From contig NZ_JAGGQG010000002.1 in the NCBI RefSeq assembly GCF_018613415.1, forward strand, positions 1,019,438 to 1,083,437: a stretch of 64,000 nt of DNA, read 5' to 3'. Every line of letters starts with the position of its first letter. Within the stretch, counting starts at the first letter, position 1. Source of the stretch: Bacillus sp. ISL-18 (lineage in GTDB: Bacteria > Bacillota > Bacilli > Bacillales > Cytobacillaceae). Below the pieces are notes generated by a model that saw only the letters and a program-made list of their open reading frames with translations, did not search any database and was not told the DNA's origin. This document shows, one piece after another, positions 46,096 to 55,854 of the stretch. A program made the position numbers and the translations under genes.

Positions 46096-47466
46096 ATGAT
46101 GGAGGGAAACACAGCAAAAAAATTGGAAATCGGTATGAAGGAAGAAAATAACTCCAAAATGCCTTTAAAACGAGTATTAGCTTACGCAAGTACGGATACG
46201 GCTGGTAATTTATTATATTGTACACTTACAAGTTTTATAATGTATTTTTACACTGATGTTTTTGGAATTTCGATTGCTTCAGCAGGATTAATTCTACTGA
46301 TTGCGCGTATATTTGATGCTTTGGATGCACCTATTTGGGGATTAGTGATTGACCATACAAAAACCAAATGGGGCAAAAACCGCCCGTATTGGCTATGGTT
46401 ATCCGTTCCTTTTGGGCTCATGGTGTTTTTAGCTTTTTCAGCACCAGATTTATCAACTAGTGCCAAGTTTACCTATGCTCTAATCACTTACATTCTGGCT
46501 GGTGTCGTTTATACAGGTATTGGAACACCTATCACGGCAATTTTACCTAATTTAACCAATAAATCTACTGAGCGTGTCCGGTTAAATTCTTGGAGAAGTA
46601 ATGGCGGGATGATTGGTTATTTAATCACAGCTTCATTCACTTTACCTCTTGTCTCGTTTTTTGGTAAAGGGAACGATCAATTTGGGTTTCAAGTAACCGT
46701 AGGTATTTACGCCGTGATTGCGATTGCCTTACTGCTTTTTGCTTTTGCTGGAACGAAAGAAATCAATACAAAAAGTATTAAATCGATTCCTATTAAACAA
46801 AGCTTTAAAGCAGTGAAGGGGAATTGGCCTTGGATTACTTTGGTTCTTGCTTTTATCTTCTATTGGTTAGGTAATACAGCTAGAACTTCAACAGTTATTT
46901 ATTATTCAGAATATAATCTCGGTAATAAAAACTTAGCATCTATCTTAAACGGGCTTGTCGTGTTTCAAATGGTATCAATCACAATACTCCCATTTATTGT
47001 TAAGAGATTCTTGAAAACGCATACCCAAATTATTGGATTTTCAATTGCAGCAATTGGTCAAATCATTATTGCTTTTGCGGGAAGTAATGCTTCAATGGTA
47101 ATTATTGGATGGGTAGTAGCGTCGCTAGGAACAGGTATTGCTGTTACATTACCATTTGCCATGTTATCTGATACTGTCGATTATGGAGAATGGAAAACAG
47201 GTATTCGTGCGAGCGGCTTCTTAACTGCCATCGGCAGCTCATTCTGTATCAAATTAGGATCTGGATTAGGCAGTTTTATCCCTTCTATCATTATGGAAAA
47301 AGCAGGATATGCAGCAAATGTAACTCAATCGGCTACATCATTAGCTGCGATTAAATTTTGCTTTACCTGGTTGCCGGCGATCTTCTTTATTGTTGGAGCG
47401 ATTATCATGATGAATTACATTAAATATGAAAAAAATGAAGCAAATATGCGCAAAGAGTTATTATAG
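46096..47466 (+). CDS. GPH-family (glycoside-pentoside-hexuronide) cation symporter
   Basis: 456 residues and about 12 membrane segments. Marks of the family are the N-terminal YASTDTAGNLLYC-like block, the DALDAPIWGLVIDHTKTKWGKNRPYW loop and the C-terminal SDTVDYGEWKTGIRASGF block. It imports a glycoside or uronide with sodium or protons, probably the substrate of the adjacent 800-residue enzyme. A palindromic element with a T tract follows. Confidence 0.9.
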   Translation: MMEGNTAKKLEIGMKEENNSKMPLKRVLAYASTDTAGNLLYCTLTSFIMYFYTDVFGISIASAGLILLIARIFDALDAPIWGLVIDHTKTKWGKNRPYWLWLSVPFGLMVFLAFSAPDLSTSAKFTYALITYILAGVVYTGIGTPITAILPNLTNKSTERVRLNSWRSNGGMIGYLITASFTLPLVSFFGKGNDQFGFQVTVGIYAVIAIALLLFAFAGTKEINTKSIKSIPIKQSFKAVKGNWPWITLVLAFIFYWLGNTARTSTVIYYSEYNLGNKNLASILNGLVVFQMVSITILPFIVKRFLKTHTQIIGFSIAAIGQIIIAFAGSNASMVIIGWVVASLGTGIAVTLPFAMLSDTVDYGEWKTGIRASGFLTAIGSSFCIKLGSGLGSFIPSIIMEKAGYAANVTQSATSLAAIKFCFTWLPAIFFIVGAIIMMNYIKYEKNEANMRKELL

Positions 47467-47515
47467 GGACGGTTCTCGGTTCTTTTTGGAACAGGGGACG
47501 GTCCCTGTTCTTTTT
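47464..47515. repeat. Palindromic GGGACGGT element, acting as terminator
   Basis: GGGACGGTTCTCGG-type sequence followed by GAACAGGG-GACGG-TCCCTGTTC and TTTTT. The GGGACGGT phrase occurs twice in 40 bp. Such GGGACGGTYCC palindromes recur in many Bacillaceae genomes as I recall, so this is probably a dispersed REP-like element used as a terminator. Confidence 0.55.
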
Positions 47516-47543
47516 ATCTATTATTATGTTAAGAAAATTTCAT

Positions 47544-47573
47544 TTACCAACCATAAAGCAACTAGTTTATAAT
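47544..47573 (+). promoter_or_regulatory. Probable sigma-A promoter of the Wadjet operon
   Basis: TTACCA, 18 bp, TATAAT, about 67 bp before the jetD start. The -10 is perfect and the -35 matches at four positions. Confidence 0.55.
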
Positions 47574-47639
47574 ATAAGGATGGCCAAAATAGGTATGGAA
47601 ATCTATTTATGACTAGTAGGAGATTTAAGATTTAAGTAG

Positions 47640-48713
47640 GTGAGGACAATCGATGTTATTGAAACAAGGGTGAGAGGTTTTATTGGAGATATTCAACACC
47701 CTAAACAAAAGAAGAAGATCAATATAAACGATTTAGAAATTCAGTTGCGGAAGCTATTGAAGGATTACTTTGAAATGGACGGCTATTCGTTGTTTTATCA
47801 TGCCATAGAAACATTGCAAGCCGAAGGCCAGCTTATTCCTATTCAAAATAACCAATATAACGGCAGATTACCTGCTCTTCCATTATATTACTGGGTTAAT
47901 ATAAAAGTTCTGGTCTCCAAATGGGATCGTCTTGAGATGATGAAATTAAGTGATCAATTTGATTTTTCCTATTATGAACGGCATCCCGAATGGCAAACGG
48001 AAGAGGAATGGAGTCGAATCCAAAATCTATATACTTTTCTAAAGTCCAGTCAGGAACGGGAAATTGTATCCGTCGAAGAAAGAAGCCTTGAGCTCTTTGG
48101 CCATGAAAAATTTTTACTAGATGGAGATAGTTTTCCTGATGGCAAAGGCTTTTTGGCTAGAATCGGAGTATCAGAAGAGCAGCTTAAAATAGTGAACTAC
48201 GGGGAGCCTTTTGTATTTTGGATCAAGCAGGGTACGGAACTCAAAGATATTCAGCGGGTCTTGATTGTTGAGAATCTATCTTTCTTTCATACTTCCATTA
48301 AATTATTGGAAGCAAATGAACTGGATTATGAGCCTGAACTGATTATTTATGGGGAAGGGACGAAGATTGAACGGAGCTTTTCCTTTTTCTTTCGGATGTT
48401 TCCACCTAAGCCTTATCTTTTCTATTACGCAGGAGATCTTGATGCTGCAGGATACGGGATTCTCATTCGTCTGATTGAAAAATATCCTGATTGCTGTATC
48501 CAGCCGGCCTTGAAAATTTACCGCAAAATGCTTGAATGTCTCAATCAAAGGAATGACCAGAAAGCAGGCCAAACACAAAACACCCAATACCGCGATCGAT
48601 TTTTTCAATGGTTTACTGACGAAGAACAAGCCATATTAAAGCAATTATGGCAGGACAATAAACGGATCGCTCAAGAAGTGTTAACGATCGAATCATGGAG
48701 GAGATGGAAGTGA
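47640..48713 (+). CDS. jetD: Wadjet nuclease subunit JetD (Toprim fold)
   Basis: 357 residues (358 codons). The C-terminal half carries the Toprim active site of the DUF2220/JetD family: Glu211 in VLIVENLSFF and Asp266/Asp268 in YYAGDLDAAGYG. The N-terminal half is the arm and winged-helix region expected to contact DNA and the SMC core. JetD is the plasmid-cutting subunit. The GTG start at 47640 is a guess: AGTAGG lies right before it, and GTG 47670 is also possible. It overlaps jetA by four bases (GTGA). Confidence 0.85.
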   Translation: MRTIDVIETRVRGFIGDIQHPKQKKKININDLEIQLRKLLKDYFEMDGYSLFYHAIETLQAEGQLIPIQNNQYNGRLPALPLYYWVNIKVLVSKWDRLEMMKLSDQFDFSYYERHPEWQTEEEWSRIQNLYTFLKSSQEREIVSVEERSLELFGHEKFLLDGDSFPDGKGFLARIGVSEEQLKIVNYGEPFVFWIKQGTELKDIQRVLIVENLSFFHTSIKLLEANELDYEPELIIYGEGTKIERSFSFFFRMFPPKPYLFYYAGDLDAAGYGILIRLIEKYPDCCIQPALKIYRKMLECLNQRNDQKAGQTQNTQYRDRFFQWFTDEEQAILKQLWQDNKRIAQEVLTIESWRRWK

Positions 48714-50215
48714 ACGAATCATGGGAAGGATTTGGCAAGCGGCTGCAGCGGCTGAATCCACTGTTTGAGCTTGGGAGGGGAATGGAAGTAGGGGAGCTGA
48801 AACCGTATATCCAAACCATCCTCATGCAAGTGCTCCTCACCATCTTTTATAGAGAATTAAATGATGATGATCATAGACGGAAAGCGGATATCAAGTATAT
48901 GGTGCAAGATTCGATTAAGCAAATGAGGTTACTCGCAGACGATAAGCAGATCGAACGGATTACAAGCGGGCTTTTATATCAGGGAAAAGAGGAGTATAGT
49001 AAACCGTTTGAGGCCTTCTATTATGATGAAATCAAACAATCCTGGGAAACACAGACTTTCCGCTATGTCGCAATGGATGAATTGTATACCAATCTAGAGA
49101 TGGGCGGATCGATTGTGTATAAATTGACGGATGTTGCGCAAGAAATGATTTTTATGAGCAGGGAAATGGCAGAGGAGTTCTCCATCACCATTGAGCAGCT
49201 CTATAGTATGCAGCTGATTAAAAACGGTAATTTCCGCAAAGCTACGCGAAACCTCGATCACCTCATTTCACGAGTAAACCGCCTGATGGCCAATGAATTT
49301 ACCTTTCAGAAGGAAATGATTAACAATCCCAAAATCTTATTGATGGAAGAAGAATGGCAGCGGGCTGACAATCGTGTGGAAATTGAAAAGCAATTTGATG
49401 AAGAAAAAAACCACTTCCGTACGATCACTAGTATGATCGAAAAAACAAAACGAAGGAACGAAGAGGATGATTATATTCAGAAGGAACTCGTTCTTCTTCA
49501 AGAAAAAATTGGTCATACCAGGCAATTGCATGATCGTTTTGCTAAATTAGTGATTCAAAATATCTCTTATGAGATGAAATTGAAAGCGGAAAACCCTTCC
49601 TTGTTCTGGGAAAGCAGTCTGGTAACATTTCGTGAACATTTTTATGAAAATTGGTTCATGAAGGAAGGTGTTCAAGATTTTAACGAATTAGAACGAGTGC
49701 TTTCCCCTTTATTTTCACCGCATAATGAGTTTATTTTGCCGCTTGAGTGGATTTGGGGCGAACAAGAATTTAACGAAACTCAAACGACGGACGTTGTAAT
49801 CGAAGATGAGGTGGAAGAAAACATTACTCGTCAGCGGGTAACGAACTGGGACTCTGTTATTAAGGCCTGGAGCTATGTTTTTCAATTTCTACAAACTTCC
49901 GGAGAGTTTTCGTTAGCTGATCTTGAAGAACTGCCTTTAGAAGTGCAGGAATTATGGTTTGAAGAATCTGAAACAATTGATTTATGGATGATGTTTGATA
50001 AAAAGCCGCTGAAGGTTCAGGTGCTGCATCGAAAAGAAGACACCTTAAGCGATGAGAGGGAAATTCTTCTTTATAAACTAATGATGGAGTATCCGCAATT
50101 TCAAGTATTTGAAGGCTCAAAGATATATACATCCTTTGATCATCGAGCGGAGCCTTTCACCTGGTACAGAATGAAAATCACTCCTTTTAAAATATGTGTA
50201 CAGGAGGAGAAGTAA
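48710..50215 (+). CDS. jetA: Wadjet kleisin-like subunit JetA
   Basis: 501 residues, mostly helical with a charged central coiled-coil part (about 225-300), and a winged-helix-like C terminus, as in the JetA/DUF5716 family. JetA bridges the JetC heads and binds two JetB. GTG 48710 has GGAGGAG six bases before it and overlaps the jetD stop; earlier in-frame ATGs at 48695 and 48704 overlap that site. Identification rests on operon position and resemblance, more than on short motifs. Confidence 0.8.
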   Translation: MNESWEGFGKRLQRLNPLFELGRGMEVGELKPYIQTILMQVLLTIFYRELNDDDHRRKADIKYMVQDSIKQMRLLADDKQIERITSGLLYQGKEEYSKPFEAFYYDEIKQSWETQTFRYVAMDELYTNLEMGGSIVYKLTDVAQEMIFMSREMAEEFSITIEQLYSMQLIKNGNFRKATRNLDHLISRVNRLMANEFTFQKEMINNPKILLMEEEWQRADNRVEIEKQFDEEKNHFRTITSMIEKTKRRNEEDDYIQKELVLLQEKIGHTRQLHDRFAKLVIQNISYEMKLKAENPSLFWESSLVTFREHFYENWFMKEGVQDFNELERVLSPLFSPHNEFILPLEWIWGEQEFNETQTTDVVIEDEVEENITRQRVTNWDSVIKAWSYVFQFLQTSGEFSLADLEELPLEVQELWFEESETIDLWMMFDKKPLKVQVLHRKEDTLSDEREILLYKLMMEYPQFQVFEGSKIYTSFDHRAEPFTWYRMKITPFKICVQEEK

Positions 50216-50961
50216 TGAACGCAGAAACGATTAAACAGGCGTCGGCCGTCTATTTTACTCTATTAAAAGAAAAAGTAATCGATGAGAATAGTGAACACTT
50301 CCAGGCTTATTTTCATCCGGAAGTGAGACAGACCGTTCTTTTATTAGCGGACGAATCAGGTACCTATATCATTGAATCACCGAAGCGCATCCAATTGGTG
50401 GTTCAGCCGACTGGATCTGTCTTTGCGACGAATTTTACTCATTTGAAAGAAAAGCATCGGCAAGTTGAAACGAAGAAACACTTCAATCTGATGAGTGTTG
50501 TTATGATGGCGTTTTTGGCAGCCATCGACCGTAACCAGGCGGCAAAAATTCGCACCAAGCGGGAAGGCATCAGCTACTACGCGTTAGAGCGGCAAGTGAA
50601 CGATCTTATTATGAATTGGGATAGCATCCTTAAAACAAAACCTTCCTTTGGAGAAGAAGAACGAATTGATATGAAAGAAGTGGTGACTACCTGGAAATAC
50701 ATGGAGGTCGACACGGACGATTATGGTGTTAAAAAAGGCAATCGACGAACCAGAATTGGGTTAATTGCCGGCGCGATGCGTTTATTAGAGACGGAAGGGT
50801 TAATTGTCATCCTTGACCGCGACGATATACCAAAGGCAATTCCCAAACAAGAGCTTTTTGAGCGGATTGAATACTTATATCACGATTATAACCGTTATGA
50901 ATTATTTAAACAGTTAATGACTTCAGAGGAGGATCAGCATGCCGAAAATCCACAGAATTAG
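50215..50961 (+). CDS. jetB: Wadjet KITE subunit JetB
   Basis: 248 residues of predicted tandem winged helices, resembling the DUF6063 family used as JetB in Wadjet type II as I recall it. The ATG overlaps the jetA stop by one base (TAATG), after AGGAGGAGA. JetB is the small MukE/KITE-like partner of the kleisin. It overlaps jetC by 23 bases. Confidence 0.8.
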   Translation: MNAETIKQASAVYFTLLKEKVIDENSEHFQAYFHPEVRQTVLLLADESGTYIIESPKRIQLVVQPTGSVFATNFTHLKEKHRQVETKKHFNLMSVVMMAFLAAIDRNQAAKIRTKREGISYYALERQVNDLIMNWDSILKTKPSFGEEERIDMKEVVTTWKYMEVDTDDYGVKKGNRRTRIGLIAGAMRLLETEGLIVILDRDDIPKAIPKQELFERIEYLYHDYNRYELFKQLMTSEEDQHAENPQN

Positions 50962-53900
50962 AATTGTTGGCCTCAAGTATGATGGCATGCAAAAGCAATA
51001 CAAAGATACCACTTTTAATTTCCATAATGAGGAGACTTCGACAAACGGCCTCATTGCGATGATGAATGGCGGCGGGAAAGGTGTGTTCCTGCAAACGATT
51101 TTTCAGATATTGAAACCTGGAACTTCGTGGGGGAAACAAAACAACCGTTATTATCAGCAGTTCTTTTTTAATAATAAAGAACAATTTATTCCCTATACCT
51201 TTCATGTTCTGATTCAATGGGAATTGGACGGAGCTGACCGCAGGCATCTGGTCACAGGAGGAATTTTCTCAGCTGAACAGCGGATTTCGATGAGTGAAGA
51301 AAGTGGAAATGAAAGTAAAACACTAGAACAAGAAGCCAAGATCCTTCCTAATATTACCTTTTATACAAGAGAATTTGACCGGAAAGAAGAGGCAGCACTT
51401 GAGCATATTCCACTCTTTGAAAATGATGAAGTAGCTGAAACCGAAAGCTTGAAGGATTATTTAAAATGGAATGGATATGACGTTTACCGAGATACGAAGA
51501 AGCACTATCGCATCCTTGATACATACGGAATTAACCGTAAAGATTGGGATATTATGAAGGACATCAACAAGGATGAAGGGGGCGTAGGGAAATACTTTGA
51601 AGGAGCTGAGGATGATTTTTCCTTGTTCCAAAAAAGAATTATTCCGACCGTCAGCCAAGTCTTACATCGAACCGAACATCAAAAGAACGATCTTGTGGAG
51701 ATCTTTAAAAGCCAGGCCAGTATCGCGAAGGACCTGCCTGTTCTGCTAAAAAGAGAGCAAGCCCATAAAGAGTTTTTAGAGGACATTGTTCCATTTGAAG
51801 AGCACCTTGCTAAAGGCATAGAACATAAAGAAATTGTTCAGGAAAGTATCAAGGCAGGCAGACAGCTGCTTGGGGCTTTAGAGCATTTGAAACAAACGGA
51901 AGAGGAAGCACTAGTTACTTTAGAAAAAGAGCTTGAAAAATTAATCGTAAGGCAGGCAGATTTACGTTTTCAAAAAGACAACTTAGAGTATGCAAAAGCG
52001 CACAGAGAAGTGATGGATTGGGAAAAGAAATTAGCCGAAGAACGGACCAAGCATACTTCGTTGCAAGAGGTTGTGAAAGAAAAGCAGGATCGAAAAGATC
52101 AATACTCGTTTCAACTTTTATTGAAAGAGTGGTTTGAAAACGAACAGAGCATCCGATCGCTTTCACAGCAAATCGAGAAATTGGAACAAAATAGCGGTTT
52201 AGAGCAAGTGAATCAAAGAATGAATGAAATCAAAAAAGAAGCAAGTGCGCAATGGGAACATGCCTATCTCTCCGTTCAAGAAGCAGTTAAACAATATGCG
52301 GGATTTCAAAAGTACTTAACTAAAAAAGGAAAAGAGCTGTCGAGACAGGATAATCAAAAGACAAAAGACATTGCCAAGCTTAGTACGGAAATTGATTATC
52401 TTTATACGGATATACATAACTTTGAGTCGAAGGAAGCGGCATTGGTGAAAGAATTTGGTGACCGCTTAACCTATGATTTAAAGGGACTGATTGAAAACCT
52501 TCAAAAACAAACGGAAGACAAAAGGGTTACCTTAGAGGAGCTGCAAGCAAAAGAGAAGGAATCTAGTGAAAGGCAAAATCAACTAGCCACATCACATGGG
52601 ACACTGGTCCAATCCATTCAATTTTCAGAAGAAAAATGTGAAGAGTTAAAGGCTGCCAATGAAGCGCAAAAGCAAAAAGAAACGAAACTGCTAGATAAGC
52701 TGCATGGTTTATTAGATGATGTCACCGCGCCGTTTACTCATTCTCTTCTTTCGAAGTATGTCATCCGGATTGAAGAAATGCTCGTAGATAACGGTGAACA
52801 AGGGGAACAAATTAAGAAAGATCTTTGGGAAACCCAACTCGACCATTCCTTAAATGATGAGCATTTCTGGATTGCCAACAAAGATGTAAAAGAATTAAAG
52901 GAATGGATCGACGAGAAGACGGGCATTGATGTCTTTTATGGAACTCAGTTTCTGCAATCATTAAGTACGGAGGAAATGACAACCTGCCTTTTGAACTATC
53001 CGCTTCTTCCATACGGTTTGGTTGTCAGCCAGCATCAATGGCAAAAGATTAATCAACAGGTCCTTTCCGGCAGGTTGTTTAAAAGTCCTGTTCCGATTTT
53101 CTTGCGTGAGGAAATGAACCGCGAAAATCAGCAGCCATCCTTTGTGATTATCAATGGTACTGAGCGAGAGCTATTAACCGATAAGAATCTATTTACCAAC
53201 TGGAAAATAAAGATTGCTAAACAAATAGAGGAAAAGAAAGATACTCTTGTTGAAATTGAAAAAACTGAAGCCTTGTACCGTCGTATTTTAAAAGAAATAG
53301 ATCGTTTTTTATCAGGCGAGTTATTGAGTGATATCGAAAGAGCACTCCAACAAGAACAGAACGCCCTTCTTTCAAAGAAAGCGAACCTACAGGAAATCAC
53401 CACCAGGGAAGATAAAGAAAGAGAATTACAGCTTCAGCTCAAAGAAAAGCTTGAAACAACGAAGCGAAAAATAGGGAAGTTTTCAAAAAATATTGAGACA
53501 TTAGAGCTGTTTGACCAAGAAAAGACACTATATCAAGAAAATAAACGGGTGAGACTAGAGAAAGAGAAACAAAAGGATGCCTTAGGTTCGAAGCAGCAAG
53601 AAATTGTCAAAGAGCATCAAGACATTCTTGACCTGCAAAATAAGTGGAGTCAAACGTATCTAGAATGGAAGCTTACAACCGAACAAGCTATTAAAGAAAT
53701 AAGCTTCTTTATAGAAGAGGCAGCTTTTCCTGCGGATGAAAAAGCGGATCTTAGTGAAGAGGTTCCGAGTTTATCCCCACATTTATTAGAAGAGATCAAT
53801 GGAAAGCATGAGTTAAAACAGCTCCAAAAATCAAAAGAGGAACAGGCGAGAGAATTGCTTGTGATCCAAGCTAGAAAAGAAACCGAACAAAAGCAGCAAA

Positions 53901-55405
53901 AGAAATTAGAGAAGAAACTCGATTCGCAAAATAAGGAATGGAATCAGGCTCCAGAACCAGAGGAACCCATTAGTATATTAGAAAATATGCTGCAAACCGC
54001 ACAAAAGGAAGCGAAGGCAGCGGAAAAAGAGGAACGGGAACAAGGTACGGCTGTAACTGTAGCAGAAACCTCCTTAAAACTTGCGACCGAGCAACGCGGC
54101 AAGTCAGGAAAGAAAATCGAAAAACATGAGAAACAGCCTGAAGAATGGGAAGACCTCGCCTTAGAGATTAAGGAAGTTGAAATTAAAGACCAAACAAAGA
54201 TCACGAAAGACGAAGTAAAGAAGGCGGAGAAACGCCAAAAAGAAACAGAAACGAAAATTACGGGTTATGAAGGGGATTTATTAACCTTATCCGTTATTTT
54301 AAAGGAGGAAGCGGCAGCCTTTACAGACGATGATGTCGAAAGAATTAACAGCCAAGGAAAAGCAGGGATCCTATCCTGGTGTGAAGACCATCAAGCGATT
54401 CAGAACGAAGGCCAAGAAAAGCACGCGAAAATCGAACAATCCTTGCGTAACTTAAAGCTTACGATTGAGGGGAAAGATTGGGAGATACGCTTTAAAAATG
54501 AAGTCCTCACCACACTCGATCATATGGATACAAGGCATTATTCACATATCCAAAACATCGTGAAAAACATGAAGCGTTTTTCACAAAGTGGATTGGAGCA
54601 ATTAGAACGAGATAAAGAACGGGCAGAAAATGCTCAAAACTTCTGGGCAAGCCGGGCCAGCATGAAAGTGATGAGTATTTCAGAGGCCATTCGTTCGATG
54701 GTTGCGAAAATGAAGCTGAAGAATGAACGAGGGTCCTTTCCGCTCGTCCAGCTCAAAGAAGATATCTTACCGAGAAAAGCTGAAGATATCGAGTCATTAT
54801 TGAAGCAGCATTTTGTTACAGCGATTAATAAAATAACGAAACAATTTGATGTGATTGATGATGGTAACCAAGCCTTGGACCAAGAAATAAAGCAGCTGAT
54901 TAGTGATGAGCAAATCTTATTTGTCTCATTGCGGAATCGATATCCTGAGCTGCTTGTTTATAATATGCGGACGGATAATGCCTTTATGTACGGAAAACCG
55001 CAAAGGGGGCATTATTCAACCTGGCAGACGATTAATCAGGGTTCTAGGACGAAATCCGATGGCAGCGGCGGACAAAAGTTATCGGCTCGAATGGTCATGA
55101 TGATGATGTTATTATCCGTTAAAAGTGAGACCGACCAAAGCTGGGTTCCGTTAGTGTGTGATAATCCGTTTGGACAAGCTGCATCCGCGCATGTTCTGGA
55201 CCCGATCTTCGCAGTTGCCGAAAAATTGAAGTTCCAATTCATTGTCGTCACGCCGCCTGAACTGGTGAAAACGGAAATTAGTCAAAGATTTGATGCCTAT
55301 TATAAATTGGACTTTATTCGCGAAAAAGGAAAAGAAATTGTTTCAGACAGAATTGTTCCAGCATTTCGAATTTATCAGGGAACGGAAGGAGCGCAGGTAA
55401 AATGA
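50939..55405 (+). CDS. jetC: Wadjet SMC-like ATPase JetC
   Basis: 1488 residues, the loop-extruding motor. The N-terminal head has a P-loop-like NGGGKGVF (residues 43-50). Two very long coiled coils (about 280-620 and 800-1290) flank a hinge-like globular region. The C-terminal head has the ABC signature GSGGQKLSA (1375-1383) and Walker B ending in Asp1408 (PLVCDNPFG). The P-loop lacks the usual Ser/Thr after the Lys. The ATG follows GAGGAGGAT inside jetB. In Wadjet the JetABC complex extrudes small circular DNA and JetD cleaves it. Confidence 0.88.
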   Translation: MPKIHRIRIVGLKYDGMQKQYKDTTFNFHNEETSTNGLIAMMNGGGKGVFLQTIFQILKPGTSWGKQNNRYYQQFFFNNKEQFIPYTFHVLIQWELDGADRRHLVTGGIFSAEQRISMSEESGNESKTLEQEAKILPNITFYTREFDRKEEAALEHIPLFENDEVAETESLKDYLKWNGYDVYRDTKKHYRILDTYGINRKDWDIMKDINKDEGGVGKYFEGAEDDFSLFQKRIIPTVSQVLHRTEHQKNDLVEIFKSQASIAKDLPVLLKREQAHKEFLEDIVPFEEHLAKGIEHKEIVQESIKAGRQLLGALEHLKQTEEEALVTLEKELEKLIVRQADLRFQKDNLEYAKAHREVMDWEKKLAEERTKHTSLQEVVKEKQDRKDQYSFQLLLKEWFENEQSIRSLSQQIEKLEQNSGLEQVNQRMNEIKKEASAQWEHAYLSVQEAVKQYAGFQKYLTKKGKELSRQDNQKTKDIAKLSTEIDYLYTDIHNFESKEAALVKEFGDRLTYDLKGLIENLQKQTEDKRVTLEELQAKEKESSERQNQLATSHGTLVQSIQFSEEKCEELKAANEAQKQKETKLLDKLHGLLDDVTAPFTHSLLSKYVIRIEEMLVDNGEQGEQIKKDLWETQLDHSLNDEHFWIANKDVKELKEWIDEKTGIDVFYGTQFLQSLSTEEMTTCLLNYPLLPYGLVVSQHQWQKINQQVLSGRLFKSPVPIFLREEMNRENQQPSFVIINGTERELLTDKNLFTNWKIKIAKQIEEKKDTLVEIEKTEALYRRILKEIDRFLSGELLSDIERALQQEQNALLSKKANLQEITTREDKERELQLQLKEKLETTKRKIGKFSKNIETLELFDQEKTLYQENKRVRLEKEKQKDALGSKQQEIVKEHQDILDLQNKWSQTYLEWKLTTEQAIKEISFFIEEAAFPADEKADLSEEVPSLSPHLLEEINGKHELKQLQKSKEEQARELLVIQARKETEQKQQKKLEKKLDSQNKEWNQAPEPEEPISILENMLQTAQKEAKAAEKEEREQGTAVTVAETSLKLATEQRGKSGKKIEKHEKQPEEWEDLALEIKEVEIKDQTKITKDEVKKAEKRQKETETKITGYEGDLLTLSVILKEEAAAFTDDDVERINSQGKAGILSWCEDHQAIQNEGQEKHAKIEQSLRNLKLTIEGKDWEIRFKNEVLTTLDHMDTRHYSHIQNIVKNMKRFSQSGLEQLERDKERAENAQNFWASRASMKVMSISEAIRSMVAKMKLKNERGSFPLVQLKEDILPRKAEDIESLLKQHFVTAINKITKQFDVIDDGNQALDQEIKQLISDEQILFVSLRNRYPELLVYNMRTDNAFMYGKPQRGHYSTWQTINQGSRTKSDGSGGQKLSARMVMMMMLLSVKSETDQSWVPLVCDNPFGQAASAHVLDPIFAVAEKLKFQFIVVTPPELVKTEISQRFDAYYKLDFIREKGKEIVSDRIVPAFRIYQGTEGAQVK

Positions 55406-55427
55406 AACAGTTCTAAATATTGTGTAA

Positions 55428-55467
55428 GAAAGAAACTCTTCTAAATGGAGAGTTTCTTTCCTTTTTA
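55428..55467 (+). terminator. Terminator of the Wadjet operon
   Basis: GAAAGAAACTCT/AGAGTTTCTTTC perfect 12-bp stem, then a T-rich tail. Confidence 0.9.
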
Positions 55468-55521
55468 ACCCATTCTATGGAACTAGCAACCAGCCAAATT
55501 GCTTTAGGGATACCCTCTGTT

Positions 55522-55854
55522 TCAAATAGATTTTCTTGTTGAATATTCGGTTAGCCAATGGGGAATTGTGATTTGTTTTGTTTGGTTGTATTCCATTCTT
55601 TCAGGTCCTGTCTTCATCCATTTCTGTAGGGGCGCTGGAAAATCGTTTTCTTCAAAGGGGAATACCGCAATGTCCGCAATCGTTGGAGGATAAGGACTTT
55701 TTCGAATGTGGTTTTTCAGTTTCGCCATCACTTTTTCAACATCCATTTCAGAACAGAATTGGAACCATTGCTGAACCGTCTCGTCCTTGAATACGAAGTT
55801 GGAATAAACAGATTCGATTAGTATTAATAAATTAACTACCTCTGATTTAGTCAT
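55522..55854 (-). CDS. G39P-like replicative helicase loader/inhibitor
   Basis: 110 residues. The N-terminal 65 residues (TKSEVVNLLILIESVYSNF, VEKVMAKLKNHIRKSPYPPTIADI) match the pattern of phage SPP1 G39P-type proteins, which load or hold the replicative helicase. The C-terminal tail (PAPLQKWMKTGPERMEY) is also of that type. It overlaps the upstream small gene by four bases (ATGA), so they are coupled. It may be a prophage remnant beside the defence operon or a gene with a cellular role. Confidence 0.65.
   Translation of the reverse strand: MTKSEVVNLLILIESVYSNFVFKDETVQQWFQFCSEMDVEKVMAKLKNHIRKSPYPPTIADIAVFPFEENDFPAPLQKWMKTGPERMEYNQTKQITIPHWLTEYSTRKSI

Noticed and set aside
55578..55790. A 70-codon + strand frame opposite the G39P-like gene
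   Set aside because: It is a shadow of the minus-strand gene, has no binding site and looks like no protein family.
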